DNA of 7,007 bases. Origin: JANMDR01 sp031376425. GTDB lineage: Bacteria > Pseudomonadota > Gammaproteobacteria > Burkholderiales > Usitatibacteraceae. Positions 1-4,298 of the stretch are shown piece by piece. Numbering within the stretch: the stretch's first letter is position 1; each line of letters begins with the position of its first letter. Below the pieces are notes generated by a model. The model was not told the DNA's origin. It did not search any database and was given only the letters and a program-made list of their open reading frames with translations. The translations under genes were made by a program, and so were the position numbers. The stretch lies in contig JANMDR010000120.1 of NCBI GenBank assembly GCA_031376425.1, positions 1 through 7,007 of the forward strand. Direction: 5' to 3'.

Positions 1-206
1 CTGTGCCACTGTCCTAGCAATGTGGCTTTGAACATTAATAGGGCATCGAAGGGTTCTTGTCCCCCTGCGCGTGTGCTTTCGCGCTTGTAGAGCCCTTTAA
101 GCAGGGGGCGTAGCGCTTCCCATTTAATAAGGCTGTGGGCATTCATCAGCGCACTTTCTCGGTTGATTCGCGCAATCAGTTCAAGATTTCCAAAGCTTTC
201 TTGCAT
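1..206 (-). CDS. IS5-family transposase, N-terminal part
   Basis: This is the N-terminal 68 residues of a DDE transposase, which would cut and move the insertion sequence. The frame starts at ATG 206-204 (MQESFGNLELIAR...) and runs open off the left edge. Two regions match the IS5 family. One is a Trp-containing helix (IKWEALRPLLKGLYKRES, about residues 27-44). The other is the block GGQEPFDALLMFKATLLGQW (about 48-67), which corresponds to the family's G-x-x-PFD/YD-x-LLMFK-x-LLL-QW motif preceding LSD. The catalytic DDE residues lie outside the window, so whether the enzyme is intact cannot be judged. The ribosome site upstream is weak (AAAGAG about 12 nt before the ATG), as is usual for transposases. 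No frame break is visible in this part. Confidence 0.85.
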   Translation of the reverse strand, partial: MQESFGNLELIARINRESALMNAHSLIKWEALRPLLKGLYKRESTRAGGQEPFDALLMFKATLLGQWH

Positions 207-263
207 GGCACTTTACTCTTTTGCTGTTAACGCTATTTTGATAGCAATCTTGATTGAAAGTTC

Positions 264-278
264 AGTTGTGCAGAGGTC
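264..278. repeat. Probable terminal inverted repeat of the IS5-type element
   Basis: The 15 bases AGTTGTGCAGAGGTC form the presumed outer end of the insertion sequence. Read into the element they are GACCTCTGCACAACT, like IS5-subgroup ends. The partner repeat is off the left edge, so pairing cannot be verified here. Confidence 0.6.
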
Positions 279-282
279 TTAG
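279..282. repeat. Putative 4-bp target-site duplication (TTAG), one copy
   Basis: TTAG directly abuts the putative IS end and fits the YTAR target consensus of IS5-subgroup elements. The second copy would lie at the other end of the element, outside the window. With only four bases, chance agreement is possible. Confidence 0.5.
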
Positions 283-294
283 GACGTGAATCTG

Positions 295-324
295 TTGGAC
301 AAATTTGTCCGGACAATTTATATT
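295..324 (+). promoter_or_regulatory. Probable promoter of the hydrolase-fold gene, overlapped by operator
   Basis: A -35-like TTGGAC (295-300) and a -10-like TATATT (319-324) are separated by 18 bp. The -10 matches five of six consensus bases; the -35 is weak. The palindromic operator at 305-316 fills the spacer, so a bound protein would block RNA polymerase, which suggests repression. The IS end lies only 17 bp upstream of the -35, so any older upstream activator site would have been displaced. Confidence 0.5.
297..316. promoter_or_regulatory. Operator copy 1: TTGTCCGGACAA with an extra half-site
   Basis: The core palindrome TTGTCCGGACAA is at 305-316. It overlaps a second perfect palindrome, GGACAAATTTGTCC (297-310), so three half-sites occur in a row: GGACAA 297-302, TTGTCC 305-310 and GGACAA 311-316. 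The same core stands before the receptor gene and before the double-hydrolase gene. Its TNGT...ACNA form recalls operators of GntR regulators of the FadR subfamily, but the regulator is not in the window and the family is inferred. Confidence 0.7.
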
Positions 325-354
325 GGCACTTTATGTAGCAATAGAAAGTTCGCC

Positions 355-1185
355 ATGTCCAGACGATTTTGGGATGTCACTACACCGCAGTTTTCGGGCC
401 AGTTGCACGTGCGTGAGCATAATGTGGGTACCGTGACCAATGCGCCACCACTTATCATGCTGCACGCGGCACCCGGCAGCGCCTTGATGTTGAGCCGTTT
501 GCAGGAAAAATTTACACAGTTCTCCTACGCTATTGATTTGCCCGGAATGGGCGATTCTGATGCCCTAAATAGCGCCCAAGAGCCAACTATTGCGGAATAT
601 GCTGACGTTATTGCCGCAGGTATTAGCGAGCACGTACCTGCCACAGCAACAGGGATTGATGTTTACGGCACCTTATCCGGCGTGCGCGTGGCGCTGGCTT
701 TGTGTAATCGCAACGACGTGACGGTGCGACGGGTGATTTTGGACGGCATCGGTATTCCCAAGCCCGAACAAATGGAAGAGCTGCTGGAGGCCTATGCGCC
801 ACCGTTTGTGCCGGATATTAACGGCAATCATTTGCTCAATATATTTTTACTCTGTCGCGACCAATATTTGTTTTACCCTTGGTATGCACGCGATGCCGAA
901 CATCGCCGGCTAACAGGATTACCCAGCGCGACGGCATTGCACACTAAAACAATGGAAAGTTTAAAATCAGCTGCGGCGTTTCGCCCGCTGATTCGGGCGG
1001 CGTTTCGTGATGATGTGGAATCAGCATTACGTAGTTTAAAACAGCCCGCTTTAATTAGTGCAGATGGCAATGCTGTGCGCCCAGAGTATCCGGTGCTGGA
1101 ATTTCCCCCAGTAGAGCCACTAACTTGTCCGCCTGACTTATTAGATAAACGGGCGGCGGCAATGATGGCATTCCTAACTGCCTAA
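355..1185 (+). CDS. Alpha/beta-hydrolase-fold protein lacking a Ser nucleophile
   Basis: This 276-residue cytoplasmic protein has no signal peptide or membrane segment. Fold signs are the beta-strand and oxyanion-region stretch PPLIMLHAAPGS (31-42), the DLPGMGDSDA loop (61-70) and the nucleophile elbow VYGTLSG (103-109). The elbow has Leu107 where Ser, Cys or Asp is expected. The cap region has NHLL (158-161), CRDQYLFYPW (167-176) and LHTKTMESL (195-203), all matching both halves of the protein at 4299-5978. The usual C-terminal catalytic His is not evident; the end reads YPVLEFPPVEPL. ATG 355 is chosen over the in-frame GTG at 286, because the operator and -10 would otherwise lie inside the gene; the ribosome site (AGAAAG, 343-348) is modest. 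Function is unknown. Because it shares an operator with the receptor and the FAD oxidase, it probably acts on or binds the same compound. Confidence 0.8.
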   Translation: MSRRFWDVTTPQFSGQLHVREHNVGTVTNAPPLIMLHAAPGSALMLSRLQEKFTQFSYAIDLPGMGDSDALNSAQEPTIAEYADVIAAGISEHVPATATGIDVYGTLSGVRVALALCNRNDVTVRRVILDGIGIPKPEQMEELLEAYAPPFVPDINGNHLLNIFLLCRDQYLFYPWYARDAEHRRLTGLPSATALHTKTMESLKSAAAFRPLIRAAFRDDVESALRSLKQPALISADGNAVRPEYPVLEFPPVEPLTCPPDLLDKRAAAMMAFLTA

Positions 1186-1203
1186 CTTATATAAGGATCG
1201 GTG

Positions 1204-1504
1204 ATGAAAAATTCAAGCGATAAAAATCGGGAACTAGGCCTTAGCTAAAGCGCATTAACGCGTCGAGAAGCGCGATTTAAAAGCTCGCGCACGGTTGGTG
1301 CTGTGGGGGCAGCAGTACGTGAAGGTAGATGCCGCCGCATACGCAAAAATTGCCCAACGTTATATTAAATGCACAGAAACAAATTTAGATGGCTCTAAAA
1401 GCGGTGTTGTAACAGCACGGGAGCGTGGTATGAAAATTGAGTATCTAAAATCAGGACATAACGCGATGGTAACAGCGAGTGCTACATTGTTGAAATGCTA
1501 TTAG
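1204..1504 (+). pseudogene. Remnant of a gene with a twin-arginine signal start
   Basis: A good ribosome site (AAGGA, 1193-1197) precedes ATG 1204, 18 nt after the hydrolase gene's stop, so this was probably the next gene of an operon. The frame reads MKNSSDKNRELGLS and then a TAA at 1246-1248. Past the stop, the same frame continues ALTRREARFKSSRTVGAVGAAV, which looks like a twin-arginine signal: RR, a polar stretch, then a small hydrophobic run. From about 1310 the sense shifts to another frame, read without stops to TAG 1502-1504. That frame gives a 60-odd-residue tail (KVDAAAYAKIAQRYIKC... ending ATLLKCY) that I do not recognise. The tail could be the C-terminus of the same protein after an internal deletion. 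Alternatively it could be a short independent gene starting at TTG 1295, but no ribosome site supports that. The original product was probably exported or periplasmic. Confidence 0.5.
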
Positions 1505-1528
1505 TAGCTTGAGGCGAAAATTAAAATA

Positions 1529-1565
1529 CCTGTGGCTTGCGACCTACGGTCGGGTAAGCCACAGG
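1529..1565. terminator. Strong hairpin terminator between convergent units, probably bidirectional
   Basis: A perfect 10-bp stem, CCTGTGGCTT (1529-1538) with AAGCCACAGG (1556-1565), encloses a 17-nt loop that itself holds GACC-TAC-GGTC (1541-1551). Read on the minus strand, the stem lies 19 nt after the receptor stop and is followed by TATTTTAATTTT, a typical rho-independent tail. Read on the plus strand it is followed by CATTATTTT, a weaker tail that could end transcription from the hydrolase unit. Confidence 0.8.
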
Positions 1566-1583
1566 CATTATTTTAGAATGATG

Positions 1584-3926
1584 TTATTTAAACGTGTAGT
1601 GCAACTTCATCGAGTACCGGCGTGGGTCATTCAAATAATTAAGGCCAGCTAAACTTGCTGTAAACCATTTTTTATCTGAGCAATTTGAGCAATCTGCCGT
1701 TAATTTCCAGACGTCACCGCCTAATAAGCCGATGGATGCATTGACTACCGTATGCGCCTCTGAAAACGCGTTTTCTGCTGTTCCTGCCACTGCACGGCCT
1801 TGATAGGAGAGGTTTAATGCTCCCGTGACCCGTACATTGCTCCATCCTGTTGGCATGGTGTAAGAAACGCCTGGGCTGATGCTCACTTTAGGCGCGCGAA
1901 CAGGTGTAGAAATTTCACCGGCTGCATTGACAATACCTTGTAGGCATCGAGGCCGCGCTGTGGCGTTTGCGGCAATACTGGCGCGGCATTCAGCTTGCTG
2001 ATTAGAAATTGCCGGAGCAATATCCACATATTTAGCATCCTGCAAACCGACGTTTACATAGGTGTTTAGGCCACGCATCGGTTGCGCATTAAGCTCTAAT
2101 TCAATACCTTGATTTTTCAAGCCCGCAAAATTTTGAATAATGAAGCTTACCGCACCAGTAGGGCTAATAAAGGCTGAAGATGTTTGTAAATCTTTCACGT
2201 CAGAACGGAACAGGGTGCCGTTAAAGCGTACGGTATTGTTGGCTAAACTCATGCGCCAGCCAGCTTCGTAGCTCCACACCTTCTCGATGCCAAAAGGTGT
2301 GAGTACTGCGGCTGATGTGCCACGCGCGTTCCAGCCACCAGATTTAAAGCCACGGGTAGCTGAGGCAAATAGCATTAAATCGGGGTTGCTTTGATAAGCG
2401 ATGGCAGCGCGCGGTGTTGCTAACTTGGTACTAAGGGTAGTGGGAATTCCGGCCGCTTGCATATTTGCCGTGGTGAGCTGTGCCGCTGGCGCTGCGGCGG
2501 CACGATTATCAACAAAGCCAACTTCTTTTTTGTCATCGGTATAACGTACACCCAAGGTAGCGGTAAATTGCGGAGTGATTTTGAAGTCACCCTGAGCGTA
2601 AACCGCTTTAGATTTTGTGGTGTTATTAAGCACGCGATCCGCTAATACTAAAGGCACATTAGCGCCGCCAGAAAATGCCAAATTAAACAAATCGCCAAGG
2701 TCAGTATTGTTTTTTTCGTCCATGTAAAACGCACCAGCAACATAGCTTAACTGCCCAATATCGCCTGCTGCTTTTACTTCTTGGGTAAATTGCTTGTGGC
2801 GGCCGTCATTCAATATCGTGAAGCCCCCTGTTGATACTGGTGTATTGCCAAAGTCGATGGCGAATTTTTGCGTCATATCGCGCCAGCCGGTAATAAAATC
2901 AATGGAGGTGTCTCCCCATAAATAGTTAACCGTGGAGGAAACTGACTTCGATTTAACGCGGTTTCCTTGGCCGTAATTATTTTTCTCACCCGAAAAACGT
3001 GGCGCACCCGTCGCACCTACGCCGCCAGCGCTGGCGTCATTTCGCAAGCCAGATTTTGAAATGCGGGTGCCGTTGTCATCTGCGTTATAAAGGCTTAAGC
3101 CGTTGTCTTCTGTTACATCAGCGGCTAAATTCCAGCTCAAGCCGTCTTGCATCCGCCATAGAAAAGCACCGCGATAACCTTGGGAATCCTGATCATTTAA
3201 GCGTTGGCCGGTGGTGACATTGCGAACATAGCCGCGATCATTCACGTAATAGTAGGAAAACTTAGTGAAGAAGGAGTCGCTAAACGGCACATCAACTGAG
3301 CCGCGTGATGTTTTGCTGCCAAAGCTGCCGCCACCTACTTCAATATAACCCTGTTGCGCCTTACCCGGTTTGCGCAAAATAACGTTCATCGCACCACCGG
3401 TGGTGTTCCGACCAAACAAGGTACCCTGTGGCCCGCGTAATACTTCGATGCGCTCCACATCAAAAAACGAGAAATTATTGGCGTTTTGCCTGCTCACATA
3501 AATGTCATTTACATAGGTGCCCACCGGAGGATCAAAGGTGGCGATTGACTCAGTATTACCAAGAGCCCGAATAAAGTAGACGTTGGCCGTGCCCAAGCCG
3601 GTATTATTTTGTGCCACCATATTAGGGATAAATTCGCCCACTTTTAAGGTATTGGTAATATTGCGAAGTTCTAAATCGCGAGCCGTGAAAGTGGAAACAG
3701 GAATGGGTACGGATTGTAATTCTTGCTCACGACGTTGGGCGGTAACGGTAATTTTTTCGAGCTTCGTTTCATTGCCTTTGGCTTCAGTTGTTTCTTCGGC
3801 TTTGGCTTGGGCGAAGGTAGCGGTGTGATAAGTCGCGGTCTGCAGGGCGGTAAGCGCTAAGGCAACGGCTAAAAAACTGGCGCGGCGTTTGGCAGGTGTC
3901 GGCAATGTCATAAATTGAGTGCGCAT
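1584..3926 (-). CDS. TonB-dependent outer-membrane receptor
   Basis: This is a 780-residue outer-membrane beta-barrel receptor that takes up a bulky ligand using TonB/ExbBD energy. Residues 1-40 form a signal peptide: KRR at 13-15, a hydrophobic run, and likely cleavage near TATFA-QA. A TonB-box-like segment, EKITVTAQRR, is at 57-66. The plug domain spans about 67-185, with VPIPVSTFTARDL (73-85) and the hallmark RGPQGTLFGRNTTGGAMN (164-181). The remainder is barrel, ending HYTFK with an aromatic near the C-terminus. Length is normal for the family. The start at ATG 3926 is preferred over the TTG at 4004 because AAAGGG (3933-3938) sits 6 nt upstream and a signal peptide follows directly; the longer form would begin inside the operator. 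No iron-related box or siderophore gene is nearby. The shared operator ties it to the hydrolase/oxidase genes, so its ligand is more likely a carbon compound than a siderophore. Confidence 0.93.
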   Translation of the reverse strand: MRTQFMTLPTPAKRRASFLAVALALTALQTATYHTATFAQAKAEETTEAKGNETKLEKITVTAQRREQELQSVPIPVSTFTARDLELRNITNTLKVGEFIPNMVAQNNTGLGTANVYFIRALGNTESIATFDPPVGTYVNDIYVSRQNANNFSFFDVERIEVLRGPQGTLFGRNTTGGAMNVILRKPGKAQQGYIEVGGGSFGSKTSRGSVDVPFSDSFFTKFSYYYVNDRGYVRNVTTGQRLNDQDSQGYRGAFLWRMQDGLSWNLAADVTEDNGLSLYNADDNGTRISKSGLRNDASAGGVGATGAPRFSGEKNNYGQGNRVKSKSVSSTVNYLWGDTSIDFITGWRDMTQKFAIDFGNTPVSTGGFTILNDGRHKQFTQEVKAAGDIGQLSYVAGAFYMDEKNNTDLGDLFNLAFSGGANVPLVLADRVLNNTTKSKAVYAQGDFKITPQFTATLGVRYTDDKKEVGFVDNRAAAAPAAQLTTANMQAAGIPTTLSTKLATPRAAIAYQSNPDLMLFASATRGFKSGGWNARGTSAAVLTPFGIEKVWSYEAGWRMSLANNTVRFNGTLFRSDVKDLQTSSAFISPTGAVSFIIQNFAGLKNQGIELELNAQPMRGLNTYVNVGLQDAKYVDIAPAISNQQAECRASIAANATARPRCLQGIVNAAGEISTPVRAPKVSISPGVSYTMPTGWSNVRVTGALNLSYQGRAVAGTAENAFSEAHTVVNASIGLLGGDVWKLTADCSNCSDKKWFTASLAGLNYLNDPRRYSMKLHYTFK

Positions 3927-3932
3927 TAAAAA

Positions 3933-3938
3933 CCCTTT
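3933..3938 (-). promoter_or_regulatory. Ribosome binding site of the receptor gene
   Basis: On the minus strand AAAGGG lies 6 nt before ATG 3926. This decides the start against the longer frame that opens at TTG 4004 within the operator. Confidence 0.7.
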
Positions 3939-3988
3939 CGTAGAAGGCAAAATATTAAATCGCAATGAAGTTAGAAGGCTCAAATGAG

Positions 3989-4008
3989 AAATTTGTCCGG
4001 ACAAATTT
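3989..4008. promoter_or_regulatory. Operator copy 2: 20-bp perfect palindrome upstream of the receptor
   Basis: AAATTTGTCCGGACAAATTT is perfectly self-complementary over 20 bp and contains the core TTGTCCGGACAA (3993-4004). It is the most symmetric of the three copies. It lies 63 bp before the receptor start codon, close to its expected promoter. A dimeric helix-turn-helix regulator is the natural reader. A GntR/FadR-type protein is my best guess from the TNGT...ACNA pattern. Confidence 0.75.
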
Positions 4009-4113
4009 GAGTCATTAGGAATTTAGGCGCAACGGTTTTAACAGTCAAGCGAGTTCGCCATCGAAATTTTTTGCAGCGCGGTTTTGTTGGATTCGCGCAA
4101 CAGCGACGGTTTT

Positions 4114-4133
4114 ATTGTCTTAGGCATGACAAT
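4114..4133. repeat. Spaced inverted repeat ATTGTC-N8-GACAAT
   Basis: Six-base arms at 4114-4119 and 4128-4133 carry the TTGTC/GACAA ends of the operator half-sites, but separated by 8 bp instead of abutting. It may be a weak or decayed auxiliary site in the divergent region, or it may be chance. Confidence 0.25.
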
Positions 4134-4230
4134 GCGAAACAGCTGTTATAAAAATATCACGTTAAAAATACCCAGCGTTATGAATTTTAGGCGCTTGTTG
4201 AAAATCAAAAAAGCAGCTAATATTAAAAAG

Positions 4231-4242
4231 TTGTCCGGACAA
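4231..4242. promoter_or_regulatory. Operator copy 3: TTGTCCGGACAA upstream of the double-hydrolase operon
   Basis: This is an exact third copy of the 12-bp core, centred 62 bp before the GTG start at 4299. The flanks differ from copy 2 on the left (AAAAAG) and share AAATT on the right. Both this copy and copy 1 are followed, 18-20 bp from the TTGTCC half, by ACTTATGT or ACTTTATGT. That may be a common promoter element or a chance match. Confidence 0.72.
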
Positions 4243-4284
4243 ATTGGATTTTACTTATGTGCTTGTTGGCCGATGTGGAAATTT

Positions 4285-4290
4285 AAAGGA
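4285..4290 (+). promoter_or_regulatory. Ribosome binding site deciding the GTG start at 4299
   Basis: AAAGGA ends 8 nt before GTG 4299. No other start nearby in that frame has a comparable site, and the protein's first beta-strands follow at once. Confidence 0.65.
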
Positions 4291-4298
4291 AGCTTGCC

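Larger units (their letters stand above)
1..278 (-). mobile_element. Right end of an IS5-family insertion sequence (cut by window edge)
   Basis: This is the transposase-start end of an insertion sequence whose remainder lies outside the left edge. Seen: a minus-strand reading frame open to the window edge with IS5-type transposase N-terminal features, a 72-nt leader beyond its start, and a probable terminal repeat ending ...GTGCAGAGGTC at 278. Read inward, that end is GACCTCTGCACAACT, which resembles the GACCTTTGCAC-type ends I associate with this family. TTAG follows at 279-282 and fits the YTAR target preference of the IS5 subgroup. The small inverted repeat GCTAT/ATAGC (232-245) lies in the leader. 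The family assignment is fairly firm. The exact boundary is inferred, because the other end is not in the window. Confidence 0.75.
3927..4298. other. Divergent regulatory region between receptor and double-hydrolase operon
   Basis: This 372-bp region has no convincing gene. It holds two copies of the TTGTCCGGACAA operator, one per divergent unit, 226 bp apart. For the receptor, a weak minus-strand promoter can be proposed: TTGAGC (3983-3978) and TTTAAT (3959-3954) with an 18-bp spacer. That puts the operator just upstream of the -35. For the rightward unit, TTGTCC of the operator with TTATGT (4255-4260) 18 bp on is possible but poor. The stretch between the operators is A/T-rich and contains a spaced repeat ATTGTC-N8-GACAAT. 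Nothing else is recognised in it. Confidence 0.6.

Noticed and set aside
286..354. GTG at 286 as the start of the first hydrolase gene (23 extra residues)
   Set aside because: The extra segment spans the operator and the -10 element and has no clear ribosome site. ATG 355 directly precedes fold-like sequence.
2457..3828. Plus-strand open frames opposite the receptor gene
   Set aside because: They are antisense to a clear TonB receptor and have no ribosome sites or family features.
3927..4004. TTG at 4004 as the start of the TonB receptor
   Set aside because: It begins inside the operator palindrome. ATG 3926 has AAAGGG at good spacing and opens a proper signal peptide.
3927..4298. Iron (Fur-type) regulation of the receptor
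   Set aside because: No A/T-rich Fur-like 19-bp repeat was found at the receptor promoter. The TTGTCCGGACAA palindrome is the evident control site.
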